A stretch of DNA of 64,000 nt from contig NZ_NFHG01000006.1 of the NCBI RefSeq assembly GCF_002159265.1, positions 62,001-126,000 of the forward strand, in the 5' to 3' direction. A model generated the notes under the pieces. That model ran no database searches, was not told where the DNA came from, and saw only the letters and a list, made by a program, of their open reading frames with translations. Made by a program: the position numbers and the translations under genes. The first letter of the stretch is position 1, and each line of letters opens with the position of its first letter. The stretch comes from Flavonifractor sp. An82. Lineage in GTDB: Bacteria > Bacillota > Clostridia > Oscillospirales > Oscillospiraceae. Of the stretch, positions 41,021 through 49,595 are shown piece by piece.

Positions 41021-43012
41021 TTGAAACGCAATGCGCGCTTTACATTGGGGAATAAGCTGCTGCTCATGGTGCTGCTCATGAGCCTGATTCTCTGTACCGC
41101 CGCACTGCTCATGAGCTACCGCACCTACCTGCGGGATACCCGGATGCTTTACGGACAGGAGGGCCAGACGCTGGCCCGGGAACTGGCCGGACAGGCAGAT
41201 CCGGAGAACGGGGAGGGGGACGCACGCCTCCAGCAGATCCTGTCTCAGGCGGTGACGCAGGAGGTCGCTTCCTTTGTGGCTGTGGTCCAGCCTCAGGACG
41301 ACGGATTAGAAATCCGGCTGTGCGCCGGGGACCGGAGGGAGGAGGGCCTGCTGGCCGCGGGAGACAAGTGGATGCCCGGAGGTCTGGGTTATACGGCGCT
41401 GGAGCTGCTGCAGGAGGGTGAGGAGCCCGAGCCCGTCTTCTGGAAGGATGCCGACCTGGGCTGGCGGATGCTTGCCGTTGCCCCTGTGTCCCAGACCGGG
41501 GACGCTGTGGCGGCCTATGTTGTGGTAGAGCGGGACATGGGGCAGGCTGCCGCACGGGAACAGGGTTTTCTGGTGAGCATGGGGGTGCTGCTGGTCTGCC
41601 TGGCTGCCGCCCTGATCGTGGCCTTTATGCTGGTGGTCCGGCGTATCCTGGTCCGGCCTATCCGCCTGCTGACCAAGGCGGCCCAGGACTATGAGGGCGG
41701 CGAGAACAAGTCCACCTTCACCAAGGTGAAGATCAAAAGCCATGATGAGCTGCGGACCCTGTCCGATGCCTTCCGCATGATGCTGGTGGAGATCGACCTG
41801 AACAATTTTGAACAGAAGGAACTGGCGGTGCGGGAGCAGAAGCTGGAGATCGAGCTGCAGCTGGCCAATGAGCTTAACCAGTCCATGCTGCCCAAGGAGC
41901 TGCCGGAGCGGGAGCAGGGCTATGAGTTTGAGGTACACGGCCTGCTGTGCCGGGGCCGTGAGGTGGAGTACGACTTCTACGACTACTTCATGCTGGATCA
42001 GGACCGGCTGTGCGTGGTGATTGGGGCGGTGCCGGGGGAGGGGATCCCCCAGGCCCTCTACACCGCCATGGCCCAGACCGCCATCAAAAGCCAGCTGCGC
42101 TCCGGCCTGTCCCTGGCGGCGGCTATGACCGCCGCCAACAGCCAGCTGCATGAGATGAGCGGGGCCTTTGTCCTCCACGCTCTGGTGGGCGTGCTGGACG
42201 GAATGACGGGAAAGTTCTCCTGCATCAACGCCGGACAGGAGGTTCCGTTACTTATGCGCAGCCAGGACCGGTATGAGTGGGTGAAGGCCCCGCCCTATGC
42301 CCCCCTGGGCCAGAATGAGAACGTGGTCTATCAGGTGCTGGAGCTGGAACTGCGGCAGAGCGACCGGATGTTTTTCCATACCCGGGCCCTGGGCGAGATC
42401 AAGAACGAATTGGGCAAGGACTTTGCAGAGGACCAGCTTCGGGCCACCCTGAACCTGAGCCAGAGCCGGGGACTGGGGGTGGAGCGGCAACTGGAGTTTG
42501 TGCGGGATACAGCTGGGGCTTACTCCCGGCAGGTACAGGTGGACGGCTATGCCATGCTGGCCCTGGAGTATCGCCGGAGGGACAGGGCCATGGCCCACTG
42601 TGTGTTGAATGCAGGGCAGGAAGGAGAGCGCCTGCTGCTGGACTTCCTCCGGGGGCAGCTGGAGGCCAATGCCTTTACCGGCCGGCAAATCGCCGAGACA
42701 TCGGTGCTGGCCGACGAGCTGTTTGTACTGTGCTGCGGTCAGGCTGAGCCGGATGCCCGCTTCCTGGCCCAGTGTGCTGTGACAGAGGAGAACGGTACCG
42801 TGTTGCTCCAGATCAAAGGCTCCATGGGCGGGAGAGATCCACTGGAGTACACCCGGGGCGAGGCGGCGGCCCGGGCGGCGGCCTACATCCGCCAGAATAC
42901 CCAGCGGGTGGTCTTTGAATCCCTGGAGGACATGGATGTGATCACCGTGACCCGACAGTTGACAGCAGGCTCATCCGCTCAAAGCGGATCGAGACAGCAA
43001 ACGAGGAGATAA
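41021..43012 (+). CDS. Membrane PP2C (SpoIIE/RsbU)-like protein with lost catalytic Asp, plus RsbW-like tail
   Basis: A 663-residue protein starting at TTG 41021 with GAGGTGG seven bases before. Order: membrane helix (about 10-28), exterior sensor, helix (about 187-206), HAMP, coiled coil, a PP2C domain (about 285-520), and a C-terminal domain with ADELFVLCCG and an RsbW-like outline. In the PP2C part the first metal site remains (VEYDFYD, about 313-319). DVSGKG is changed to AVPGEG, TDGVTEA to TRALGEI, and DDITML to DGYAML, so metal Asp residues at three places are missing. It is most likely a pseudophosphatase that scaffolds or antagonises the intact paralogue at 47382. Confidence 0.75.
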   Translation: MKRNARFTLGNKLLLMVLLMSLILCTAALLMSYRTYLRDTRMLYGQEGQTLARELAGQADPENGEGDARLQQILSQAVTQEVASFVAVVQPQDDGLEIRLCAGDRREEGLLAAGDKWMPGGLGYTALELLQEGEEPEPVFWKDADLGWRMLAVAPVSQTGDAVAAYVVVERDMGQAAAREQGFLVSMGVLLVCLAAALIVAFMLVVRRILVRPIRLLTKAAQDYEGGENKSTFTKVKIKSHDELRTLSDAFRMMLVEIDLNNFEQKELAVREQKLEIELQLANELNQSMLPKELPEREQGYEFEVHGLLCRGREVEYDFYDYFMLDQDRLCVVIGAVPGEGIPQALYTAMAQTAIKSQLRSGLSLAAAMTAANSQLHEMSGAFVLHALVGVLDGMTGKFSCINAGQEVPLLMRSQDRYEWVKAPPYAPLGQNENVVYQVLELELRQSDRMFFHTRALGEIKNELGKDFAEDQLRATLNLSQSRGLGVERQLEFVRDTAGAYSRQVQVDGYAMLALEYRRRDRAMAHCVLNAGQEGERLLLDFLRGQLEANAFTGRQIAETSVLADELFVLCCGQAEPDARFLAQCAVTEENGTVLLQIKGSMGGRDPLEYTRGEAAARAAAYIRQNTQRVVFESLEDMDVITVTRQLTAGSSAQSGSRQQTRR

Positions 43013-43017
43013 CGCTT

Positions 43018-43428
43018 ATGATAGAAAAACGTTTCCCCGCGGCTCTGGATCAGTTGGAATCCGTGCAGATGTTTGTGCTGGAGCAGCTGAAGGGCCATAC
43101 CTACTCCGAACGGACCCGTGCACAGCTGGATGTGGCCGTGGAGGAGATCTTTGTGAACATCGCCCGTTACGCCTATCCGCCGGACCAGCCCGGGTGGGCC
43201 CTGATCCGCTGCCGGGTGGAGGAGGAGCCCCCGCGAATCATCGTGCAGTTTGTTGACCGGGGGGTTCCGTTTGATCCGCTGGCAAAAAAGGACGCGGATA
43301 TTACCCTCTCAGCCGAGGAGCGGCAGATCGGTGGCCTGGGGATCCTGATGGTCAAGCGATCCATGGATCAGGTGGAGTACACTTATGAAGATGGACAGAA
43401 CGTCCTGACTTTGACAAAAAATATTTAA
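43018..43428 (+). CDS. RsbW-like serine kinase/anti-sigma factor, first copy
   Basis: A 136-residue HATPase. N-box VAVEEIFVNIARYAYP (about 40-55), G1 FVDRGVPFDPL and G2 GGLGILMVKRSMD are all intact, as in RsbW/SpoIIAB. These bind a sigma factor or phosphorylate a STAS protein on Ser. It follows the pseudophosphatase after five bases and precedes the STAS gene by 71 bases. No sigma-factor gene is in the window, so the target is either a distant sigma factor or a non-sigma partner such as an injection-system protein. A near-identical-length paralogue is at 49022. Confidence 0.85.
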   Translation: MIEKRFPAALDQLESVQMFVLEQLKGHTYSERTRAQLDVAVEEIFVNIARYAYPPDQPGWALIRCRVEEEPPRIIVQFVDRGVPFDPLAKKDADITLSAEERQIGGLGILMVKRSMDQVEYTYEDGQNVLTLTKNI

Positions 43429-43499
43429 AAGTCGCAGAATATGCGAAATAATGAGCAAATTCTGCACTGTCTCAAATCAAAGAAATGAGGTAAAATGAG

Positions 43500-43799
43500 A
43501 TGACGATCACAAAAAAGATGGACCATACCGCCCTTACTCTGTTTCTGGAAGGCCGACTGGACACCACTACCTCACCACAGTTGGAAGGGGAGCTGGCAGC
43601 TTCCCTGGATGGCGTTACCCAGTTGACGCTGGATATGGAGCAGCTGTCCTATCTCTCGTCGGCAGGATTGCGGGTGATCCTGTCCGCCCAGAAGCGGATG
43701 AACAAGCAGGGGCGGATGGTGGTGCGCCACGTAAATGAGACCATCATGGAAGTCTTTGAGGTGACCGGTTTTGTAGATATTCTGACGATTGAGTCATAA
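43500..43799 (+). CDS. STAS anti-sigma-factor antagonist (RsbV-like)
   Basis: A 99-residue STAS domain protein. The phospho-acceptor Ser is in YLSSAGLRVILSAQK (about 50-64), the usual SSAGLR. The C-terminal helix has EVFEVTGFVDILTI. Dephosphorylated it would bind and sequester the RsbW-like kinase; a PP2C such as the one at 47382 would dephosphorylate it. It is the only STAS gene in the locus, although there are two kinases and a third fused kinase-like domain. GAGG precedes the ATG. The 71-base gap before it may hold a weak promoter; none was clear. Confidence 0.88.
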   Translation: MTITKKMDHTALTLFLEGRLDTTTSPQLEGELAASLDGVTQLTLDMEQLSYLSSAGLRVILSAQKRMNKQGRMVVRHVNETIMEVFEVTGFVDILTIES

Positions 43800-43813
43800 T
43801 CGAGGGATCGTTT

Positions 43814-44680
43814 ATGTTAGATACCATGCAGCAGCGTTGCCGGCCGATTCAGCTGGAAGACCGTCCGATCATCGATGAAATCCGTGCCAAAACGGGACAT
43901 ACTCTTAGCGCTCATGCGTTTACATCGCTGTATCTTTGGCAGAATGCGCTGAAACTATCCGTTTGTTTGGAAGACGATGCGTTTTTTATTCGCTTCTTGC
44001 TGCGAGGAGAAAATGCATGGTTTTATCCATGCGGCAGCGAGGAGGCCCAGATTCGCTTTCTTCAGATGGGCCTGGAGTGCCAGGATTTCTCCTTGCATTA
44101 TGTACGTCAGGAGGATATGGATTTTATCCAGAAACAGTTCCCGGATCGGTTCCGCTTTGAAGAGGCCTGGGGAGATTCTGAGTATATCTGTGACAGGATG
44201 GCACAGATAGAGATGCAAGGCGGGGCCTATCGAAATCTGCGGGCAAAGGTTCGGAAAGCCCGTGAACGTCATAACTGGATAATCGAGCCGCTGGGCCCTG
44301 AAAATATGGAAGAAGCCAAGCATGTATTATTCAGCTGGGAGGCCCTCCGCGAAAGAACGGGGGATGGCGATGCTGCGCTGATCGGGCTGACAGAGTTTGA
44401 GGCGCTTGGATTCCAAGGAATCTTGGCCAGGACGGAAGAAGGACCGCAGGCGGTTGCGTTTGGAAAAACGATCGCACCGGATATCTTTGATTTTCATGTC
44501 GAGAAAACACTGATTCCTTCTACGGTGAATTATGTAAAATGGGAACTGTATCGGCGCCTTCCGGAACAGATAAAATGGATTAACTTGGAAGAAGACTTGA
44601 ATTTGCCCGGACTAAAGAATAATAAGCTTCAAGCAGTTCCAGTGGCGATTACTCCTTTATGGAAAGGAATTCCGGTATGA
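43814..44680 (+). CDS. DUF2156 (phosphatidylglycerol lysyltransferase C-terminal-like) protein
   Basis: A 288-residue protein composed of two GNAT-like halves, as in DUF2156/LPG synthase C-terminal domains. Visible signatures are LSAHAFTSLYLWQN near the N-terminus, FRFEEAWGDSEYICD in the middle and VNYVKWELYRRLPEQIKWINLEEDLNLPGLKNNK near the C-terminus. There is no membrane part, so it is a soluble member. Family members transfer aminoacyl groups; the acceptor here is unknown. GC content drops from this gene onward. The stop overlaps the start of the MATE fusion gene (ATGA). Confidence 0.8.
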   Translation: MLDTMQQRCRPIQLEDRPIIDEIRAKTGHTLSAHAFTSLYLWQNALKLSVCLEDDAFFIRFLLRGENAWFYPCGSEEAQIRFLQMGLECQDFSLHYVRQEDMDFIQKQFPDRFRFEEAWGDSEYICDRMAQIEMQGGAYRNLRAKVRKARERHNWIIEPLGPENMEEAKHVLFSWEALRERTGDGDAALIGLTEFEALGFQGILARTEEGPQAVAFGKTIAPDIFDFHVEKTLIPSTVNYVKWELYRRLPEQIKWINLEEDLNLPGLKNNKLQAVPVAITPLWKGIPV

Positions 44681-46428
44681 AGGAATCCGCGTTTACAACC
44701 AAAATATTTTATCGTTTTTTTTTCCCGGCGGTAGCTGCTTCGGTGTGCTTGGGATTAGCAAACCTTGCTGATGCCCTGTGCGTAGGCATGGTGATGGGCG
44801 AGTCGGCGCTGGCCGCTATCAGTTTGGTGTCTCCTATCTTTATGGTGTTCAATGTACTCCATATGGGTATGGCTGTAGGTGGTTCAGTAATTTTTGCCCA
44901 GCTCATGGGCAGTGGAAAAGTGAAGCAGGCTGTGGATGTATTCCACCAAATGCTGCTGCTGGCCTTGATGGTAAGCGTTGTGTTAGCAGTTTTGGGAGAG
45001 GTTTTTGTAGAACCTCTGATTCGTCTGCTGGGGGCAGACCCCTCCCAGGGGGATGTCTATGTAATGACCCGTGCCTATGCTGTACGTTTGCTGGCTGCGA
45101 CGCCCTTGTTCTTTTTAAACATGCTGTTTTACTATTTTCTTCGGTGCGATGATGGGGAGCGGCGGGCAAGTGTGGGACTGGCGGTGTCCAATCTGCTGGA
45201 TGTGGCGCTGTCCTTTGTCTTTGTGCTGGGCTTCGGTATGGGAATCAACGGCGCGGTGTACTCCACCATTGTAGGTGTTGGAGCAGCGGTGCTGATTTAT
45301 CTGCCCCATTTTTTCCAAAAGCCCAATATCCTCAGTCTGGGCCTGCCCCGCCCTAATTTGAAGGTCATGTTCCAGTGTTACCGTACTGGGTTTTCCAGTT
45401 CATCCCAGTACATCTGGCAGTTCCTCTTTTTCCTGGTCATCAACAACCTGCTCATCAGCCGCCATGGAGAGAGCGGGCTGGCAGTATTCAACGTCGTACT
45501 CAACATCTCCTACCTGGTGGTGGGCCTCTTTGATGGTGTGGCTGCCACCATTCAACCTTTGGCTGCCACTTTTCATGGGGAGCGTAACAGAAAGGCGGAG
45601 CGCGACACCTTACATCTAGCTTTAAAATGGGGGGGAATTCTGGGTCTGCTGCTGCTGGCGGCGGTGGCCCTTCTTGCCCCTCAAATTGCCCGGCTGTTCG
45701 GCTTATCGGAGGATATGGTAGCCATGGGAGCACTGGCTCTGCGGTTGTATTGTGTGGGAGGCATTGGAGCGGGTGCCAGTCTGCTGCTGTCCGCCTACTG
45801 GCAGTCCATTGGCAAGGAATTTCAGACCATGGTGCTTACCTTTTTGCGCTCCTTTGCGGTATATCTGGCCCTTGCCGTTCCGCTCTCTATGGGTCCGCTG
45901 TCCTTTTTCTGGCTGGTCTACCCTGCCAACGAATACCTCTCTCTGATCATTATTGGAATGTGGAGAATGCTGGCAATCAAGAAGGGCGAACTCATGATGG
46001 CCGATCTGGATGAGACTCCTATTTTTCATCGTATGCTCCAGCAGGACACAAAGGAATTGTCCGGACTGCTGGAAGAATGCGAGGAGTTCTGTGGGATGCA
46101 GGGGGCTAGTATGCAGCAGACCTTCTTTGTTACCATGGCCATGGAAGAGATGAGCCAGGCTATCTTTACCCATGCCCAGGAGTCTGGCCGCCAGGACATT
46201 TACATGCAGATCACGCTGTTTCAGTCGGAACCGGGGGTATTTGACCTCCATATCCGGGACAACGCTATGGCCTTTGACCCCTTCTCGTTGCGCACGCACC
46301 GCATCACAGAAGCAGATAACGAGGAGATGGCCATGGACAGTATGGGAGTATTGATGGTAAAGAAAAAAGCCAAAGAGTTCTACTATCGCCACTTCCAAGG
46401 CTTTAACACCCTGCTGGTACGGATATGA
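44677..46428 (+). CDS. MATE transporter fused to an RsbW-like HATPase domain
   Basis: A 583-residue protein. Residues 1-440 have the 12 hydrophobic helices and sequence style of MATE family exporters (FFPAVAASVCLGLANLADALCVG; GINGAVYSTIVG). Instead of ending there the protein continues about 140 residues into an RsbW-like domain: a helix with FVTMAMEEMSQAIFTHA for the N-box, IRDNAMAFDPFSLRTH for G1 and DSMGVLMVKKKAKEF for G2. The Asn of the N-box and one G-box Gly are replaced, so ATP binding may be weakened. A cytosolic partner-switch module on a membrane exporter suggests transport linked to the STAS/PP2C circuit. AGGAATTCC precedes the ATG. Confidence 0.85.
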   Translation: MKESAFTTKIFYRFFFPAVAASVCLGLANLADALCVGMVMGESALAAISLVSPIFMVFNVLHMGMAVGGSVIFAQLMGSGKVKQAVDVFHQMLLLALMVSVVLAVLGEVFVEPLIRLLGADPSQGDVYVMTRAYAVRLLAATPLFFLNMLFYYFLRCDDGERRASVGLAVSNLLDVALSFVFVLGFGMGINGAVYSTIVGVGAAVLIYLPHFFQKPNILSLGLPRPNLKVMFQCYRTGFSSSSQYIWQFLFFLVINNLLISRHGESGLAVFNVVLNISYLVVGLFDGVAATIQPLAATFHGERNRKAERDTLHLALKWGGILGLLLLAAVALLAPQIARLFGLSEDMVAMGALALRLYCVGGIGAGASLLLSAYWQSIGKEFQTMVLTFLRSFAVYLALAVPLSMGPLSFFWLVYPANEYLSLIIIGMWRMLAIKKGELMMADLDETPIFHRMLQQDTKELSGLLEECEEFCGMQGASMQQTFFVTMAMEEMSQAIFTHAQESGRQDIYMQITLFQSEPGVFDLHIRDNAMAFDPFSLRTHRITEADNEEMAMDSMGVLMVKKKAKEFYYRHFQGFNTLLVRI

Positions 46429-46551
46429 TTTAAAAAGATATGGTTGCTAGTGGTGTGGCGTTTTCATATATGGAAGACGAAAAAATCAATGTGTGTGGTA
46501 TGCAGAAGACCTAAAGAATCTAAGCCTATGTTGGTGTGAGGGGATGATTTC

Positions 46552-47358
46552 ATGGTAGTCAAGGGAGAGAAGTGGATGATCCAGGATCTTAGCCGGATAT
46601 GGGAGGTCTGCTTTGGTGATAGCCAAGAATATATCCGCCTTTTCATGGAGCGAAGGTTTTTTACATGCGAACCTTTGGTATGGCTGGAGGACCGACAGGT
46701 TATGGGGGTAGTTTATCTGCTGCCATGTCTCATTGAAGGCCGGAAGGCTTATTATGGATATGCGGGTGGAGTATTGCCACAATTTCGAAAGAGAGGCATT
46801 TTTGAAAACCTGCTGAACTACGCGGAGTGGTTTTGCGAGCAGAGAAATGCGACCTTCATATTTGTTCCAATCAGCGGATCTGAAGAATATTATCGTAAGC
46901 GGGGCTTTCAAGCATCATTTTTCTTTTCCAGAAAGAAATTCTTAAAGGAAGGGACATATATGTCCTTCCAGCTTCATGAAGCGGATGCTGAGTCATATAC
47001 AAAGATAAGAGACCGAAAGTTTTCGGCATATCCATATTTGCGGTGGGATGAGGCTGCGGTGGATTATGCTTTGGCAGAAAATCGTTTTTGCGGCGGATTT
47101 GCAAAGATCGTGACTGCGCATGAAGATGACGATAATATTATATTTGGCAGAAAGAATGGAAACGTACTGGAAATTCTGGAAACTACGCTGGATCCCGAAA
47201 CTGCAAAAAAACTGACCCCCTTTTTTTGCGCGACCTGGAATACAGATGAGGTTATTTTTCAGTTTCCCATAATATCTGATGAGGACAAGATCCCCAATGG
47301 GGGAAGTTTTGGGCACTTGAATTTTCAAAATGGGTGGATGGGATTGAGCTTGGCATAA
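46552..47358 (+). CDS. GNAT-type acetyltransferase, AT-rich
   Basis: A 268-residue protein. The N-terminal GNAT domain has YYGYAGGVLPQFRKRGIFENLL (about 64-85), the usual acetyl-CoA pyrophosphate-loop region, and YYRKRGF. The C-terminal half is a second, sterol-carrier-like or degenerate GNAT part. Low GC and codon use differ from the CIS genes, so this may be a late insertion in the signalling block. The substrate is unknown. The start ATG at 46552 is preceded by GAGGGG. Its 3' end is 23 bases from the start of the PP2C gene. Confidence 0.75.
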   Translation: MVVKGEKWMIQDLSRIWEVCFGDSQEYIRLFMERRFFTCEPLVWLEDRQVMGVVYLLPCLIEGRKAYYGYAGGVLPQFRKRGIFENLLNYAEWFCEQRNATFIFVPISGSEEYYRKRGFQASFFFSRKKFLKEGTYMSFQLHEADAESYTKIRDRKFSAYPYLRWDEAAVDYALAENRFCGGFAKIVTAHEDDDNIIFGRKNGNVLEILETTLDPETAKKLTPFFCATWNTDEVIFQFPIISDEDKIPNGGSFGHLNFQNGWMGLSLA

Positions 47359-47381
47359 TCAGGAGAAATGGGGAGGAGCAT

Positions 47382-49016
47382 ATGAAACTCTCGCTTAGAA
47401 CAAAGACAATTATTGGGATTATTTGCATGTCGATTATCATCGGTGCTGTGGCGATCGTGCTCTCTTATCGTACATATGCCGGTACCATGGATGAGCATTA
47501 TGAGAAGATGGCAATCGACCTTGCGGAGACAGCTATTTCCATGTTGGACTCTGAAAAGGTCCAAAAATATGCAAAGACACTGGAGCAGGATGAGGATTAT
47601 GAGGAACAGAGAGCTGTATTATGTGAATTGATTGAGGCAAACGATGCGGCGCAGTATCTGTATATTCTGGTTCCGCAGAACGGTGGAGATGTAGAAATTG
47701 GAGATGCGATCTATGATATCATGGACAGCGACTCTGAAGTAGAATTTGCGGAGATAGAACCGGCGTACATTTCCGTTAAGGTCGGAGAAAATCTGGTATA
47801 CATCAGCGAGACTGAATACGGATGGCTGTGTTCTGCCCTTGTATGGATGTACGATGATCAGGGCGAAGGATATGCGATGATGAGTGTGGATATTTCCATG
47901 GACGATGTCATGGCCGATCGCATGGAATTTTTGCGGGCGGTATTGCTCGCTGTCCTTCTGGCTATGATTGCCGCTTGTGTCATTCTGGTACTACTGGTCA
48001 ACCGATTTGTAGTCAATCCCATCAACCAGGTGGCCCGGGCCGCTCTGCAGTATGTGTCTGACCGGCGGACCAGCGAGGGCAGAGGTGCCACTACCGGCGT
48101 GCGCCGTACTGCTGCGGACAGTGAAAGTGGGGAGCGCTCGGCTATCTCCCAGCTGAACATCCACACCGGCGATGAGATCCAGGCTCTGTCCGAGGCTATC
48201 AAAACCATGGAGCTGGAGATCAATGAGTACATCCAGGACCTGACCTCTGTGACTGCCGAGAAGGAGCGCATTGGCGCGGAGCTGAACGTGGCCACCCAGA
48301 TCCAGGCGGATATGCTGCCCCGGATCTTCCCTGCCTTCCCCGAGCGCACCGAATTTGATATTTACGCCATCATGAACCCTGCCAAGGAGGTAGGCGGCGA
48401 TTTCTACGACTTCTTCCTGGTGGACGACGACCATCTGGCGGTGGTCATTGCCGACGTGTCCGGCAAGGGCGTGCCTGCGGCGCTGTTCATGGTGATTGCC
48501 AAGACCCTCATCAAAAACCACGCCCAGAACAAGGACTGCCCCGGGGAGGTTTTCACGCAGACCAATGAGCAGCTGTGTGAAGGCAACGACGCGGGCCTGT
48601 TTGTCACCGCCTGGATGGGCATACTGGAGATCAGCACCGGTAAGTTCACCTATGTGAACGCCGGCCATAACCCGCCTCTGCTGCGGCATGCGGACGGCAG
48701 CTTTGAATGGCTCAAATCCCGGCCCGGTTTCGTGCTGGCGGGGATGGAGGGTCTCCGCTACCGGGAGAATGTTATGGAACTGGCCCAGGGAGACACCCTC
48801 TATCTCTACACTGACGGCGTGACCGAGGCCACCAACGGAGCTCAGGAGCTCTTTGGCGACGACCGCCTGCAGAACGCCCTGAATGAGCAGCCCGATCTGC
48901 CGGTGGATGATCTGCTGCACAAGATCAAGAATGACATTGACAGCTTTGTGGGCGAGGCGGAGCAGTTCGACGATATTACCATGCTGGGGCTCAAGTATCA
49001 CGGTGGGAAGGGGTGA
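47382..49016 (+). CDS. Membrane PP2C (SpoIIE/RsbU)-type serine phosphatase, intact
   Basis: A 544-residue protein starting at ATG 47382 after GGGGAGGAG. It has a membrane helix (about 10-28), an exterior Cache-like sensor, a helix (about 188-206), and HAMP with an unusual Ser/Arg/Gly-rich insertion just after the helix (about 226-252). A coiled coil leads to the PP2C domain (about 300-540). All metal sites are kept: EVGGDFYDFF (about 337-346), ADVSGKGVPAAL, YTDGVTEA (about 476-483) and DDITML (about 530-535). It likely dephosphorylates the STAS protein at 43500. GC content rises sharply near 48000, so sensor and catalytic halves may have different histories. Confidence 0.88.
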   Translation: MKLSLRTKTIIGIICMSIIIGAVAIVLSYRTYAGTMDEHYEKMAIDLAETAISMLDSEKVQKYAKTLEQDEDYEEQRAVLCELIEANDAAQYLYILVPQNGGDVEIGDAIYDIMDSDSEVEFAEIEPAYISVKVGENLVYISETEYGWLCSALVWMYDDQGEGYAMMSVDISMDDVMADRMEFLRAVLLAVLLAMIAACVILVLLVNRFVVNPINQVARAALQYVSDRRTSEGRGATTGVRRTAADSESGERSAISQLNIHTGDEIQALSEAIKTMELEINEYIQDLTSVTAEKERIGAELNVATQIQADMLPRIFPAFPERTEFDIYAIMNPAKEVGGDFYDFFLVDDDHLAVVIADVSGKGVPAALFMVIAKTLIKNHAQNKDCPGEVFTQTNEQLCEGNDAGLFVTAWMGILEISTGKFTYVNAGHNPPLLRHADGSFEWLKSRPGFVLAGMEGLRYRENVMELAQGDTLYLYTDGVTEATNGAQELFGDDRLQNALNEQPDLPVDDLLHKIKNDIDSFVGEAEQFDDITMLGLKYHGGKG

Positions 49017-49021
49017 GGCAG

Positions 49022-49432
49022 GTGGAGGAGCGAAACTTTCCTGCCAATCTGGATCAGATGGAGCAGGTCCAGGCATTTATCGGAGAGCAGCTGGAGCAGT
49101 ATCATTGCCCCTATAAAGTGAAGTTTCAGTTGGATGTGGCGGTTGAGGAGATCTTTGTCAACATTGCCCACTACGCCTACCGTCCGGAGCAGGTAGGCGA
49201 GGCCACTGTTCGCTGCTGTGTGGGAGGCTCACCCCTCCAAATTACCATCCAGTTTCTGGACAATGGCAAGCCCTTCAATCCGCTGGCCAAGGAGGACGCC
49301 GACATCACCCTCTCAGCGGAGGAGCGTGAGATCGGCGGTCTGGGCATCCTGATGGTCAAGAAGAGCATGGATGCAGTGGAGTACAACTATGAGGACGGAA
49401 AGAACATTCTCACCATTAAGAAAAACATCTGA
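49022..49432 (+). CDS. RsbW-like serine kinase/anti-sigma factor, second copy
   Basis: A 136-residue HATPase with intact boxes: VAVEEIFVNIAHYAY, FLDNGKPFNPL and GGLGILMVKKSMD. The start was set at GTG 49022 because the residues VEERNFPANLDQ then align with MIEKRFPAALDQ of the 43018 paralogue and both proteins have 136 residues. A GTG at 49013, overlapping the PP2C stop, is also possible. The two kinases are similar throughout, so the phosphatase/kinase pair was probably duplicated. Which partner each kinase prefers is unknown. Confidence 0.83.
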   Translation: MEERNFPANLDQMEQVQAFIGEQLEQYHCPYKVKFQLDVAVEEIFVNIAHYAYRPEQVGEATVRCCVGGSPLQITIQFLDNGKPFNPLAKEDADITLSAEEREIGGLGILMVKKSMDAVEYNYEDGKNILTIKKNI

Positions 49433-49498
49433 ACCCGGTCCACGTGGCACAGAAGCCTCTCAAGGGTGGCAGAACGCAGAAAACAGGACAAGGAAACA

Positions 49499-49507
49499 TG
49501 GTATAAT
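49499..49507 (+). promoter_or_regulatory. Extended -10 promoter before the GNAT and effector genes
   Basis: TGGTATAAT is a perfect extended -10 box, 89 bases before the GNAT ATG. The -35 region is poor (GAAAAC at the right distance). It implies the last two genes can be transcribed apart from the main operon. Confidence 0.5.
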
Positions 49508-49595
49508 ATAGACAACAAATAAGTTGCTTGCCGGATCAAGTTACAACGTTCTGCTGAGATTTGGCCAATCTGGACCGGCGGGAGGAGGGAAGGGC

